DNA of 64,000 nt from Phaeosaccion multiseriatum (GCA_965112735.1 OZ218960.1:2294001-2358000); one strand, 5' to 3'; positions 27,778-40,451 are shown, counted from the stretch's first letter. The notes: generated from the sequence alone by a model not told the origin. Program-made: numbers and translations.

Positions 27778-30134
27778 GCTGCGTCTTTCCCTCTGCTTTC
27801 TCGTCGCCCTCATCCATCCATTCCTCTCCTCCTCGTCGTCCTTATTTCCTTTCCTGTCCATCAGGTCTACAAGGCAAAACTCCGCTCCAACGGAGCCGAA
27901 GTGGCCGTCAAAGTACAGAGGCCGGAGGTGTTGACGAGCGTGACGCTCGATCTGTACGTCATCAGGATCATACTGCAGACCATCGCCAAGAGCGACAAAT
28001 ACAAGGAGTCAGCGCTCTCCATCCTGGGCGTCATTGACAACTGGGCTTTCCGTTTCATCGAGGTGAGGGATCACGGAAGGATCGATCTTACTTGGTACTT
28101 TTTAAACCTCGTTTCTACCAAGGCCTTGCTTACTCCGAGAATGCCTGGAGTCACCTGAGTACGCCGTCCCAGCTCTTTGGGCAGTTGTACATCTACTCGA
28201 AACTGACTCACAGCCCCCCTCTCCCCCGGCTCTCCTCGCTACTGGGAACGTTGTATCATACCCATAGGAGCTGGACTATATGAAAGAGGCCGCCAATGGA
28301 GAGCGTTTCCGTAGCGAGATGGGGGCGAGTAAGACGCTGGGCGAAGCCATCATCGTGCCCACCACGTACGTGGAGTACACCTCCCGTTACACCCTTGTGA
28401 GCGACTGGGTCAATGGAGTGAAGATCGGGGCCATCGACTCGAGCACTGAGGAGGGCAAGACTCGACTGCGACGCACGGTGTCAACGCTCGTGTCGGCATA
28501 TCTTGTGCAGCTCCTGGAGAGCGGCTTCCTCCACGCGGACCCTCACCCGGGCAACTTCCTCTGCACTCCCGACGGTCGGCTGGTGATCCTTGACTTTGGG
28601 CTGATGCAGACTGTGGGAGAAGAGCAGAGGGTCGGTCTCCTGCGCTACGTGAGTAACCTCCTCGCCAAAGACTACGAGTCCACGCTGGACGACCTGGTGA
28701 CCCTCGGCTTCATCCCTAGTGAGATCACAGACGACCCCGCCAAGGCAGCCATTGTTGCCCCTCTACTTGGCACGGTGCTGGAGCAGCTCTCCAATGGGGG
28801 AGGAGCAAACGCCATTACCGTCGAGAGTGTGGGGGAGGAGATTGAGGAGCTCGGTAAGCAGTACCCCATCGTCATCCCCAGCTACTTTGGCCTCATCATC
28901 CGGGCTTTTAGCGCCTTGGAGGGCCTCGGCCTGACGTTGGATCCGGGCTACAGCATCGTCAAGGAGTGCTTCCCTTACCTCTGCAGGCGTCTCCTCACCG
29001 ACGAGTCACCCCCTATCCAAACCATGCTCCGAACCTTCCTCTACGGGAAGGACGGCAAGTACCTCAATGTGGACCGCGTGGACGAGCTTGTCGACGGTTA
29101 CTCACAGTTCACGGCCCTCGCCGCGGATGCCTCCACCCCGGATGCTGAGCGAGCGGTAACGGGTCTCTCCGAGCAGGCACGGGAGCAGCTTGGGCTGGCG
29201 GGAGACGCTCCGTTGGCGCTGGCAGCCTCCTCCTCCGACGATGGTGGCCTGCTGAACGACCCTGTGGCCAAAGACGCCCTTCAGGTGCGCCACTGTATCA
29301 CCAACTGATGATCCTCCTGCTTGTATGTATGTATGTATCACCATCTGCTGTTGCTGCTGCTGCTACTGGGTAGTGCTTGTCTGTTGGCGTGTTATTCCCC
29401 ACGCGTCTCACCTGCTGCCCCTCCCCACCCTCCTCCTCTTCCCCTTCACACCCTCCCTTCTCCTCTTTTCACCACAGCTGCTCTTCTCCAAAGACGGCAA
29501 CTACGTGCAGGACCTTGTGGTGGAGGAGATGGTGCGCATGACCGATGCCCTAACTCGAGAGGTGAACCTCGAGCTCATCCGCTTCCTCCAGCGCCTCACG
29601 CACTCCTCCAACCCCCTCTCCCCGGGCGCCGTCGTCCGCTCCCTGGCGGAGGGTCCCAGCCTTGGCCCTCTCATGGCCCCGGCGAGGATGGCTGCTCAAC
29701 TGCAAACGAGCAGCTTCGACCGCCTGACCCAGCGCCTGGAGGTGGCTCTTATGCTTGACGATGACGATGCGGAGTCCCTCTCTGCTCTCCGTCGCCTCGT
29801 GGCCCTCTTCAACAAGTCTGTGTCAACAGTGGCCACCACCGCAGATGCGGTCAACGGCGGCTTACCCTCGGCCACTGCTGGCAATGGCTCGCCCTCTCGC
29901 TTTCCCCTCCCTCCCTTCATGCCTCCTGGGGAAGCCCTCGCCAATGCCCGGCGTGTAAGGCAGGTGGCGAGTCTCATTGGCCCGGGAGCCCTCGTCATGG
30001 GGGAGCGGTTTGTGGTGACGCTCACCTCCCGGCTGCTGGCCAGGCTCGCTGAGAACCTCGAGAACAGTCCGGCCTATGGCGGGGTGGCTAAGGAGGAGGC
30101 ATTGGCCAAGAAGCAAAGGGCATTTAGAGCATAG
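26456..30134 (+). CDS. Plastid ABC1K (ABC1/ADCK/UbiB) atypical kinase
   Basis: Exons 26456-27679, 27865-28062, 28268-29284 and 29478-30134; phases agree; 1031 residues. I chose ATG 26456 over 26411 because it opens directly with a signal peptide (MKTLSVVGASVLGLAQ) followed by GSAFHSL, an ASAFAP-like plastid cleavage site. A membrane span (LLGIVFLGALTILIVGGG) precedes the kinase. ABC1 hallmarks are in order: KVGQGVSVRPDILP (KxGQ), the Ala-rich loop in PIAAASLGQVYKAKL formed across intron 1, the lysine in VAVKVQRP, HADPHPGNFL, and the metal motif VILDFGLM. Plastid members regulate prenylquinone and thylakoid lipid metabolism. The C-terminal 220 residues lie outside the kinase core and are helical. 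Confidence 0.95.
27731..27780. repeat. (CT)n repeat in ABC1K intron 1
   Basis: CT repeats lie within intron 27680-27864 and extend the polypyrimidine region before the acceptor. Confidence 0.85.
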
Positions 30135-30824
30135 CGCCCCTACCTCGGGCCCCCGGGGGAAGCCACGCCCCCTTCTGCTTTCCATAAGCACCCTGCGCCT
30201 CGAATTTTGAACCATATATTGTTTGATTATTTACTTAATTAAAATTACTTGAAAATATATTGAAAACAGATAAAAGAAGCAAGAACGTCTCAACAACAAC
30301 AGCAGCAGGCTTCAGTGTGGTGTGCTGGTGACATCCTCTCTCAATCCCACTTTCTACATACTTTTATTTCATCCCTTTTCGTCCCTTTCTTTCTTTCTTT
30401 GCCCACCCCAACGCACGCACACACACACCACCACCACAGAGCTGAACGCCCCGATCCATCCACGTGTCCACACGCCTGACGGGCCGACCAAGACAGCAAG
30501 CAACACCGGCAGCAGTACAGTAAAGTCGGTCCCTCAGGCCGGCCTTTCAGCCCCCTCGCTGTTGGGGTACTGTACTCTCCTCAGTCCTACAGCCCCTCCT
30601 ACCCGCGGTCCCCTTCCTGCCCACCTGTAGGGGCGAGGAGTGAGTGGCCCTTCCTTCCTTCCTTCCTTCCTTCCCTGTAGCCTTGCTCAGCATCAACCCC
30701 TCCACCTCACCCTCTATGCCATGACTGACCCCTCCGCCTCTCCATCAACGAAGCTGCTGTTTCTTCTAGGCCTTTGTTCTAAAACCTCTCGACCCACCCC
30801 TCTCCGCCCTTCGCAGAACCCACT
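30135..30824. other. Convergent intergenic interval
   Basis: This holds the 3' flanks of the ABC1K and triose-phosphate translocator genes. An AT-rich patch lies at 30215-30275, the likely poly(A) region of ABC1K, and TTCC repeats lie at 30651-30675. No gene is seen. Confidence 0.6.
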
Positions 30825-33800
30825 CTAGGCCTTGGCCATGGTTCCCTTGGGCTGGACAAGGCTGTCAATCATAGAGTAGAGCAACACTCCCCCGATGCCG
30901 ATGGCGCATCCGAGCAGCTTGATGGGGTCCAGAGACTCGCCCAGCACCAGGGCCACCCCCACAATCACAATGACTCGCTTGGCGGTGTTGGCCACGGACT
31001 GTGTAACGGCAGAGGTCTTCTTGATGGTCATGGTGGCCAGCTCGTTGTAGCTGAATGAGTGTGTGTGGGGAGGGGAGGGTGAAAGATGGGACAGAGGTGG
31101 ATAGAGAAGGAAGGTTGGGGCGACCCCCGAGTAGGAGGTTGAGGAGGAGACGAGAGCGTCGTCAGCAAGAGTCGGGAGTTAACACACAAAAATAATAGAA
31201 CCACAAGAGAGAGAGAGAGAGAGAGAGAAGAAATACGATTGAGACAGACTCCAACAATGCAACAACAACTTACCCGTAGAAGAAGAGTCCAGAGGCGATG
31301 AGGTTACCCATGACAACGGGTGTGTCCTTGAGCACGACGGCAAAGTCCTTGAGGCTCTCTCCGCGGAGGAAGATTAGGGGGATGGAGAAGAGCGTGGCGA
31401 GGAGGTTGGTGATGGCGAACTGGTTGCCCACATTGCCGATTCTGTCCTTGATGCCCTCGGTCTGTGCAGGCCGAACAACGCAGGTAGGTAGCCGGAGTAG
31501 GAGTAGCAGCAGCGCGGTATGCATGGAGCAGCATAAAGCACAAACGAAACGGTCGTTATGGGGAGAAGAGAAGAGAAAGAGACGGTCGTCAGGGCGGGCA
31601 GGGCAACAGACGGGAGAGAGCCTTGGCGAGGGTGGTGGCGGTGGCTGGCAGACATACGACATGGAGCATCGCATTCGCATCGACGATCTTACAGGGCCAT
31701 GTGTCTCCCTTCCTTCGGCCCCTTCCTTCCTTCCTTCCTTCCTTTCCTTCTCTTCCTAACTCCTTACTGTCCCGCCCACCAAAGAGGGAGAGACAGGCCC
31801 AGCCCTACTTGATGTCCTAACCCTTCATCCAACATACACCAAACACACAACGTACTTCCTTGCTCCCCTCCTTCCCTCCTCCTCTTCCTCCTTCCCTCCT
31901 CTTCCTCCCTTCTTTCTCACCTCCATGAGCTTCTTGTTCTCATTCCCCTTGAAGGCAGCGAAGAGGTTGGCGACGCATGCCGCGATAAGCGCGGACCACG
32001 CAAAGTCCAGCTCCTTGACAGACGCCAGGATCACGCCACCAATGACGGGGATGAGGCAGAGCCACTTGGCCTTGGAGATCTTCTTGCGGTATACGGTGGT
32101 GGCCAGCACAGCGGCGAAGGCGGGCTCGGCAGACTTGACGATCTGGTGGGGAGAGTTGGGGGTGGGAGGGGGTTTAAGTTGGGAGGGGGCAGTCGAGTCA
32201 GACAGGAGAGGTGGAGGAGGGATGTCGGTGGGGGGCAGATGGCCACGCCTTCTCAGGGGAGGAGAAGGCGACGCGACAGACGAAGCCGATAGTAGGTAGG
32301 CCCTCAGCTCTCCACTGCCGACGGACGGTACGCCCCCACGCAACTCATTCGCCGCTCCACCTTGACCACACACCGCCTATTGAGACTCCCACTCAGGCAT
32401 CCAATCGAACCCCACTCCGACGCGCCTCTCTCCCACTGTCGGCCGAGCCCCGTCCAGTCCAGTCCAGTCCAGTCTAGCACTGCACAGCCCCGCCCTACAC
32501 CTCGGCCCTATCTAACCTGTCCGAAGGAGACGGCCCCCGCGGAGAGAGCGAATACGGAGGCGGAGTGAGCTCCTGCAGCGCAGATGCCCACGGGAATCAT
32601 TGCCTTCACGTCCGACAGGGTGATCTGAGGAATCGAGGTTATCCATGAGCAGGGTAGAGGTGTATGGGTAAGGCAACACATGCACGCACGGACGGAGAGC
32701 AGCGGAGGGAGAGTCAGCCGCAGAGCGACAGGTCAATGCATAGCAGCACGGCACTGCACTGCACGGCACGGCACTGCACGGCACTCAGCATATGTCAGCG
32801 TAGCATCGCATCTGTGTACCGCCGCGTACCTTGGGCCTCTTACGGGCATCAGGGGCGACCCACAGGAAGAGCGCGTACATGCAACCCACCGCGAGCTATA
32901 TATAATATTAAGTAAGTTGCGCAGCGCAGGAGACGTGGCAGAGGGGAAGGGGGGGGGAAGAGCAGAGGGGGTGAGGGGGGAGGGCAGGTGGTGGTGATGG
33001 TGGTCAGACCTGTTGACTTCCGTCGGGCATGTGCGGAGGGGGGGGGGGGGGAGGGCACAATCGAAGCAAGCGCAGAGAGCACCCCCCGGGAGGCCCCCGG
33101 GAGGGCCGAGAGGGGAGCTGCAGCGCCTTGGCGTAGCTATGCCCCCCGTCGAGGAGCACGGTCCAGCACAGCTCGGCACAAAGCAAAGAAGGCAAAAAAA
33201 ACACAACCCAAACGCCAAGCGTTTGTGCATGTAGGTCGAACTCCCCGCCGCTCACGGGGAGAAAACTCCCACAGCTGAGGCCAACCGAACACAGACCCCT
33301 CAGGCTCCAACTTTGGTATGGTTCACCTCCCTGCCGCGTATGTCTGGCTGTGTTCTCGAGCCGTTGCTTCAATGCACCCCTCCCCTCCCTCTCTCTATCC
33401 TTCGCAGCCCCTCACCTGCAAAGTGGCGATGGCCATGGGGAAGCCCGTGGACCCTCCGGCAGCCTTGAGGGCCACTGTACGTATGCGTGTGGATAAGGGG
33501 ATGATGCGAGTCACAGGTGAGAGGGGGGTGGAGGGGGGGGCAGGGGCAGGACTCCTCCCCTTCTGCCAACGGCTCGATCGAGAGTGGTGGGGCTATTCGA
33601 CAAGGGCCGGCGAGTCTCGCACTCCTGAACATTGTCTAGTGATCAGCATCGTGAATCCCCTTGTAATGCAAGCAACTCCACACAGGTCAAGCTGGCAACG
33701 TGCTGGGACGAGAGATAGCAAGATGCAAACACCGTCAAACGGCAACACTTTCTCTGTCGCCGGAGACATTCCCCGGGATGAGAGAGAATTGCAGCACAGA

Positions 33801-34239
33801 GGAAGGCGAAACCACAAACGATCGGCAAACAACAAGGCCCTCCGTCCTACTCACGCTTGTTGGTGATGTTGTAGTAGTAGTTGCCCAGGTACCAGAAGAA
33901 GAAGTAGGAGAGCAGGGGGATGTCCACGCTGGGCATGCCCCCTCCGCGCGGCATGTTGGCCACAGCCGACAGCTTAGACATGGCTCCAGGGCTCATCGGC
34001 TCCGCGGCGACTGCTGCGGCCTGCTGGGCAGTAGCAACCTCCAATGGCGCAGCTGCCAAAGATCGCTTCTTCAACAGCGCATCTCCAATTTTGCCCCCTG
34101 CCGCCTTGACGGCGTTGCGGCCAAACCCGGCTCCAGGGGCGCGGGAGAGTAGAGGCTGGAGAGGAAACGTATAGGCCTGGGCCTGCTGCTGTGCAAGCAG
34201 GATGCCCGATGCGCACACAAGGATAGCCGCGGTCTTCAT
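30825..34239 (-). CDS. TPT: Plastid triose-phosphate/phosphate translocator
   Basis: Exons 34239-33855, 33474-33416, 32895-32830, 32624-32517, 32142-31921, 31461-31274 and 31050-30825; phases agree; 417 residues. The leader MKTAAILVCASGILLAQQQ is a signal peptide ending at AQAYTFPL, followed by a basic Ala/Lys-rich transit region, as expected for a plastid inside ER-derived membranes. The mature part has family marks: FFFWYLGNYYYNITNK, GGSTGFPMAIATLQ, SAGAVSFGQIVKSAEPAFAAVLA, the substrate-site region SKAKWLCLIPVIGGVILAS, FKGNENKKLMEV and a C-terminal span with GCAIGIGGVLLYS. The carrier exchanges triose or 3-carbon phosphates for phosphate across a plastid membrane. The exact substrate preference cannot be read from sequence alone. 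The gene is divergent from the YciI-like gene 310 bp away. Confidence 0.95.
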
Positions 34240-34549
34240 CTTTTGCAGGAGTCTGGAATGAGGATAAAAAAACAGCCGCAAGAAAAAGGTGAGCTGTGCA
34301 ACTTAGCGCAAGCAAAGCAGGCCTACAAGCAATCGGAACGACCCAACTGCCAGCCTCTGAGGCCTTGCCCTTCACGCACCTTCTCTACCTACTGTAAAAG
34401 AGGATTGATAGATTCGAAAATTGAAGGCAAGGAGGAAAGGGAAACTCAAATTGGTGGAACGTCTCCACGATACAACTGTATCTCTCCACCTTTCTTCCTC
34501 TCCCTTCTTCTCTTCTCTCTCTGTCTCTCTCTTTCTCTTTCCAAAGACC
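34240..34549. promoter_or_regulatory. Shared 5' region of triose-phosphate translocator and YciI-like genes
   Basis: The two ATGs face away from each other across 310 bp, so both promoters must lie here or overlap the first introns. The right end is a CT-rich tract (34485-34540) just before the YciI-like start. No TATA box stands out. Confidence 0.5.
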
Positions 34550-35453
34550 ATGGCTGACACAGGTATGTGGTGAAGGTGGGAACCTTGCTACCCCTTCGCA
34601 GAGGCAATTGCCACTGAACAGGTGGTGTCCTTACTGGAAAGGCAGGACGAAATAACTTTGCCTCTTTCCCATACCCATACAAGTAGGTCTTGTGGAATAT
34701 CCCATATATGCAGTTATGTGCATCGACGACAACACTGTAGGAACGGCCGAGGGCACGCCCCGCGGTGGGTCCGTTAAGAGGATGGAGAACTACCCCGAGC
34801 ACAAGGTAGAGAGATAGGAAAGAGGATGTCGATCTCTGCTTCTTTGCTGTGCGTGTCTGATGGAAGCCTCGATATGTAAAACGCAGGAGTACCAGGCGGC
34901 CACGAGCGACCCTCTGGAGGGCGGCTTCATCAAGAAGCTCTCGGCCGGGCCGGTCACTAACGACGACGACACGTGAGTGGGCGTGGCTAGGGAGACAAGT
35001 CGCTCCCCCGGTCAATATCTTCCCATCCCCCCTCTTCTCTAGCTGACCCTCGCACCCTCTCTCTCTTTGTCCGCCTCCCTTCTACTGCGTGCCACGTCTC
35101 TCTTCTCCTCCGGCCCCAGGATGATGGTCGGCAGCTGCTTTCTTCTCCAGTGCAACAGAGAGCAGGCAGAAGCCTTTGTGCAGAACGACCCGTTCTACAA
35201 GGTAACCACACATCCGTTTGCTTGCCCAACCCTCTTGGCGAGTGCTCCCTCGGCCCCGTGTGTGCCTCTCTTCTCACGTGTCGCCTGCCCACCCTCTCTT
35301 CTCACCGCTGGTTGCCTGTCCGCCCTCCCCTCCTCCTCCCCCCGTCCGGTCTCGTTTCGAGGATAGAAAGGCGTATGGAGCCAAACACACATCCATCGGT
35401 ACTCTCCTGTCTTCGGCATCCGAGAGTATGTCAAGCCTGTGCCTGTGGCATGA
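34550..35453 (+). CDS. YciI-like (YCII-related) small protein
   Basis: Five small exons, phases consistent: 34550-34562 (13 nt), 34714-34805, 34887-34972, 35120-35201, 35367-35453; 119 residues. The start ATG is in a Kozak-like ACCATGG. The last two exons carry the YciI signature: MMVGSCFLLQCNREQAEAFVQNDPFYKKGVWSQT, including the E-A-x-x-F-V-x-x-DP-F/Y-x-x-G-V core, and the end HRYSPVFGIREYVKPVPVA. YciI proteins form dimeric ferredoxin-like barrels; most have no assigned reaction. There is no targeting leader. The middle part (KRMENYPEHKEYQAATSDPLEGGF) replaces the usual His-x-x-H region, so a catalytic role is uncertain. A CAG repeat follows closely after the stop. Confidence 0.85.
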
Positions 35454-35469
35454 CCAGCGGAGCCTGCCG

Positions 35470-35508
<39 letters not shown>

Positions 35509-35579
35509 GCAGGAGCGTTAAGAGGGCAAGCAAGCTCTAGCCGCCGTTCGTACTGCCCTCAGAAAAGCCCAGTGGTGTG

Positions 35580-35610
<31 letters not shown>

Positions 35611-36157
35611 CCTGCGTCCCTGCTCATGCACGCTGCCCTGCCGCATCGGTGGCTGAGCGAGTCCTGTGCTGAGTGTTTGTATGGTCGATGGCCGTCTCCA
35701 CGTGCCTGCTCCGGAGGGGGCCCTCACTCTGCCCAGCGTAGACGTCCAGCGTTGAGCGCCGACACCCCTCCACGCGACGGCGGCCTCGAAGCCTCGAAGC
35801 GCGGCCCTCCCCTCCCCCCCCCCCCGGTGACGTTAGAGCTTGCTCTAGTTTCACTCTGTAAGTAAGCTTCTTTGGCCTTAGTTATGAGCGTGGGCATACG
35901 CCGCGAGCGGTAGTTTCCGGTGTTTGTGTTCTTCTAAAGGCCTGTCTGTCTGTGCAAGAGCCATGAGCGTCTGTCTACCGTCAGTCGTCGACGTTTTCAA
36001 GCTTTTCAAGCCATCTCTTGACTCTTTTGGAGAAGCGGAAAGGACAGCCAATGAGGGACGGACACGGTATCTTTACATGTGTATTCCCACTCAAGAGCGG
36101 AAGAGCTGTCTTTTTAATTTACCAAGCCTTGCTACTACTCCCCTGGCTACTTCCCTC
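35454..36157. other. Convergent intergenic interval
   Basis: It holds a CAG/CAA repeat at 35471-35513, a GT repeat at 35578-35609 and otherwise unremarkable sequence. Open frames here show no family resemblance. Confidence 0.55.
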
Positions 36158-36295
36158 TCAACACACCATCACCCGTGTCATGGCGCTCTTTTTCCAGAAA
36201 GACACCCCCCTCGATAGCTGAGAGGGCTGGTGCTGGTGCTGGTGCTGGTGCTGGTGCTGGTGCTGGTGCTGCTGTTGTATCACTACCTCCTCCTC

Positions 36296-36326
<31 letters not shown>

Positions 36327-38207
36327 CGCTGCTGTTGTATCACCAACTGCTGTGACAGTTCGCCCGGACTCGCCAGTTCACCGGACTGGCCTCTGTTGCG
36401 CCGCAGGCACATGACGGGGCCACGCCGCCGGAGAGAAGGGGAGGCGCGGCGGCGAGGGGGGGGAGGGCGCCTCCAACCCGCTGCTTGGTGCTGCGGGTGT
36501 GACCGGCCTTTGGGGGATTGCGAGCGGACCTGGCCCCTGCCTCCCGACAGAGGCCCGTCCTGTCTCTGCTGCTGAGCCTCAGGCGAGAAGACCCGACTGT
36601 GCTGTATCACCAACTGCTGCTGGTCGGGCCGGTGCTGCGAGGTCGAACTGTGTGTGTGGGGGTGGGTCACTCCTTGGCCTCCCCCTGCCCACCCCTGTTG
36701 CTGCTGCTGTATCACCAACTGCTGCTGCTCCCGCGGCCCCTCGCGCTGCATCTCTACTCCCAAAGGCCGTGCGCAAGCCAGGGACTTGTCCTCGCTCTCG
36801 CCCTCGCTCTCACCCTCAGCAGCGTTCACATGCTCCTGCTCCTCCGCCTCCTGCTCCTCTTCCTCCTGCTCCTCCTCTTCCTTCTGCTCCTCCTCCTGCT
36901 GAGCCTCCTCCTGTTCCTCGTCCTCCTGCTGCTCGTCCTCCGGACCCTCTTCCGGCTGCTGCGGCTCCTTGCCCCCCGCCCCGGCCTCCTTCTTGCTGTA
37001 GTACTCCTCCGGGTCGGCAAGGGTGTAGCCCACCGGAAAGGCCAGCAAGCGCTTTCTCAGTAGCTCCTTCTCCGCTTCGCTGGGGAGAAACTCGTCCGCA
37101 CACCGCACATTGTTGAGGCAGGTTTTGGGCCTACGGTACACCAGGTCACCGAGAGGCACCGGTCTCCCCCCCAGTACCATCTTGGAGTCAAGCAGGCCCG
37201 CCGAGCTGTCCAGCACACGCTTCGCTTGCAGCACGGCCTCCTCGCCTCCCACGAAACGAGCCTCATGGGTGAGGAAGTAGGGGGACAGGCGGTGCCTTCG
37301 GACGGCTCCTTCTCCGGGGGTGGGGGGGCTCTGCAGAGGAGCGAGAGGGGTTCCACGATAGTCGGCAGTGGTCCGAGGGCGCCGGCCCACCAGATTGCTC
37401 CATGTTGTTGTAGCTGCGGTTGGCGGGCATGGAACAACGAGCAAGTTGAGGGCACGGCAAAGAGAGAGTCAGAGAGGAGTATCGAAGGGAGGGCTGCGGG
37501 CTTTGTTGATGAGCGAGCCACTAACCTTCTCTGTCGACTTTGAGGAGAGATTTTGAGGCGGCCACTCTGTCATCCGCAGCCGTGGCGGGTGCAAAGGCAG
37601 CAGAGCTCGTTCCCTGCCGTGAAGAGAGACCCTCTTCAGGCCACTGCTTCACACGATACAGACCCGGACCTCCCATCGCCGCCGCGTCCTCGACCTTCTT
37701 TTTCCACTTGGCATGGGGCGCATAGTCGCACTCCAGCTCATGCGTCTTCTCTGCGAACTGCCAGGTGGTCTTTTCTACAGCTCCCTCATCCCCTGGGGGG
37801 CTCTCCAACTCAACTCCTGAACGCACGCATGGCGAAGTATTTGGTCGAGCGGGGTACTGCCGAACATCTCCTCTATGAATGACCCCATGTATAGGTGCCC
37901 CCCTCCGTCGCCGCTTCGTTCTCCTCCTCTGCCTGGCCAGCAGCTGCTGCTGCTCGCGCTGGTCCCTTATCGCGCCAAAGCCCGCTGCGTCGTCCGTGCA
38001 GGCCGCTGCAAACTGCGTAAGGATATCGCTGCACGAGACTTTCAAGACTCCCTCCTCGAACGAAGCCGACCTCTCCATCTCCATCTCTGGCGTGGGTATA
38101 TGTTTTTTTTTTTCTCTTTTTTTTTGAAGCCCCCACGATGCTCCGAAAGGTAACGTCATTCGGGTGCCATCCAGTCTAATAGTAATGGGGGGGTGTGATG
38201 TTGACAT
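36158..38207 (-). CDS. Unknown Gln/Glu-rich protein with QLVIQQ repeats
   Basis: Exon 1 runs 38207-37526 (donor GAAG|GTTAGT) and exon 2 37413-36158 (acceptor ACCGCAG); phase 1 agrees; about 645 residues. The first 300 residues have ordinary composition (for example ILTQFAAACTDDAAGFGAI, TWQFAEKTHELECDYAPHAKWKKK, RFVGGEEAVLQAKRVLDSS, CLNNVRCADEFLPSEAEKELLRKRLL). The rest is Glu/Gln-rich, with four copies of a Q-L/V-V-I-Q block and an HQ repeat near the end. I do not recognise a domain. The start is uncertain: the ATG at 38207 lies only 48 bp from the divergent transporter ATG, and an internal Met such as MEMERSASF may be used. Confidence 0.6.
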
Positions 38208-38255
38208 TTGGCGACAAGCCTTCCCACAAAAAAAGACCCCTCACTTCATTGCAAA

Positions 38256-39713
38256 ATGGGGTTTAAAGTGGAGAAAAGACTAGTCATTGACGTGCTTGGG
38301 GTTTACGCTTGCTTCCTGCATTGGGGCTATCTCCAAGGTACGGAATTCCAAGGTACGGAGGGGGGGAAGTTGGTCCCCCTCATAAACCGAGATCTGTTCG
38401 TTCGTCGTCCCGCTCAGAGCTCATAACGTCAACAAGCTTCGACGGCTCTGCGGCGGGAAAGTGGACCTTCAGTATAGTTCTTAATCTTTGCATGGCCTTT
38501 GCCGGGATGAGTGTAGCGGCAGCGGCGCTCGGCATCAAGGCCTGGAGGAGTGACAAGGGCACCAAGGTGGGAGCAGCATTGCACTGACCTCCAACAGCAG
38601 TTACTGCCCTCCTCCCCCCGATTCACCCGACCCCGACCTTCTCTGCGACCCCACTTTATCCACAAACGACATCCCCTTCCCCCGACTCACCCGATTCCTT
38701 CCAGAGCGGCAGCGGCCTGTGCCCGCCCGTTACCTCATATATTCGGCCGGCCATCTTCTTCACACTCGCCTCGCCGTTCGGGTACTTGAGCCTGCGCTAT
38801 CTGAGCTACCCCACATTCGTTATGGTGAGTCCGTTGTTTTTCTCTCTTCCCTCTTTTCTTCTTGCTGTCCTTGAGATGCTCTCCGCTCTACTCACACCAC
38901 ATCCCCCCCCCCCTTCTCCCTCCCTCACTACAACCAAAAGGTCAAGAGTTGCAAGCTCATCCCAGTGATGATTGTATCTCGTCTCTCGGGCAGCAAGAGC
39001 TACAGCAGCAAGGAGTATAAGGCCGCCTTGCTCATAACGCTCGGAGTTGGACTCTACAGTATTCCCCAGAGGGGGCGGGGCAAGGCGGCGAGCACAGAGC
39101 AGGAGCAGGACATGTGGCTGAAGCTCTTTGGGGTTGCGCTCATCTTCGTCAACATGGTGCTGGACGGACTTACCGTGTCGGCTCAGGACAAGATCAACTA
39201 CAAGTGAGGAAGGGGGGAAGGGAGGGGGGCAGGACAGGAGCGCGGTGAGAGCGGCTAAGAGGATAGGACCTCTCTGCCCCTTAACCGCTGCGCTATTGGT
39301 GCTTTCCCTTCCTTCTCCGTGCTCCTGTCCCGTCCTGCCCGTTCCCTCCCTGCAGATACGAGTCGTCGAGTCCCTTCCGCATGCAGTGGGGAGTGAACCT
39401 GTGGTGCGTGGTGTTTATGGTCGTCCACTTGCTGGGCGGCTACTTGCTTCTGGAAAACTCGGAGCTGGGATCCGCGCTGGCGTTTTGCACCAAGTTCCCC
39501 GAGGTATGTTTGTGGTTGTTCGCAAGGCGAGGCGTGCGAGTCCGACGGGCGGACTGTCGTGCTGACTTACTTGCCTGTGTGCCCCCCCCTCCATTCCCCC
39601 TTACAAAGGTCATTCCACTCCTCCTCCGCTTCGGCGCGGCTGCTGCAATTGGCCAGCTTTTTGTTTATGACATCATCAGGTTTGTGGTGGACATCATGCT
39701 TCTCTCCCTCTCC

Positions 39714-39774
<61 letters not shown>

Positions 39775-40451
39775 TCTCCCCCTCTCTCTCTCACCCTCTC
39801 TCTCCCTCTCCGCCTCTCTCTCTCTCTCCCTCTCTCTCTCCCCCCCCCCCCCCCCACTCTCTCCCTCTCCCTCTGTCCCTCTCTCTCTCCCTCTCTCTCT
39901 CTCCCCCCCCCTCTCTCTCTCCCTCTCACCCTCTCTCTCCCTCCCTCTCCCTCTCCCCCCCCCCCTCTCTGCCCCCCCTCGTCCTTGGCCCGACCAAACC
40001 CCCCATGCTGTCGGTCACTTCTGTGGCCCCTGTCTCCCCCCCCCCCCCTCGTGGACGGAACCGCACACCCTGTACAGCGTGTACGGAGGCCTGACCAACA
40101 CAGCCGTGGCCATGTCCAGGAAGACCTTTACTGTGCTACTCAGCATCCTCCTCTTCAAGCACAGTGTCACCAGCATCCAGTTGTGCGGCATTGGCCTCTG
40201 CTTCTCGGTGAATGCGGGGAGGACGGGGAGGGGAGTGGAGGAAGGGTGTGAGGATGCGCCTGCCTTGCACCGCCCCCTGACCCTTGACCTGCCACCCTTT
40301 CTCGTTCGTTAACTTCTTCTTGTTGGTTGTTGTTGTTGTTGTTGTTGTTGTTGTCCCCCTTTTGCTGGAATCGCAGGGCATGGCTTATCACCAGCACAGC
40401 GTAGCAGACAAGAGACAAAAACAGGCCAAACTGCTCGAGAAGGAAGCGTGA
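38256..40451 (+). CDS. SLC35B1-type ER/Golgi nucleotide-sugar transporter
   Basis: Eight exons, phases consistent: 38256-38337, 38418-38566, 38705-38824, 38941-39203, 39356-39503, 39609-39679, 40078-40207, 40377-40451; 345 residues. The start VIDVLGVYACFLHWGYLQELIT, the segment FGYLSLRYLSYPTFVMVKSCKLIPVM, GVALIFVNMVLDGLTVSAQDKI and the exon-7 block VYGGLTNTAVAMSRKTFTVLLSI are characteristic of the UDP-galactose/UDP-glucose (SLC35B1, HUT1) group. About nine to ten membrane spans are visible. It ends KLLEKEA, a lysine-rich tail compatible with ER retention. The protein should supply nucleotide sugars or exchange ATP across the ER or Golgi membrane; the substrate is not certain from sequence. 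Confidence 0.93.
39705..40000. repeat. Polypyrimidine (CT)n/(CCCT)n intron
   Basis: Nearly 300 bp of pure pyrimidine on the sense strand fills most of the intron between exons 39609-39679 and 40078-40207 of the nucleotide-sugar transporter gene. Confidence 0.9.
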
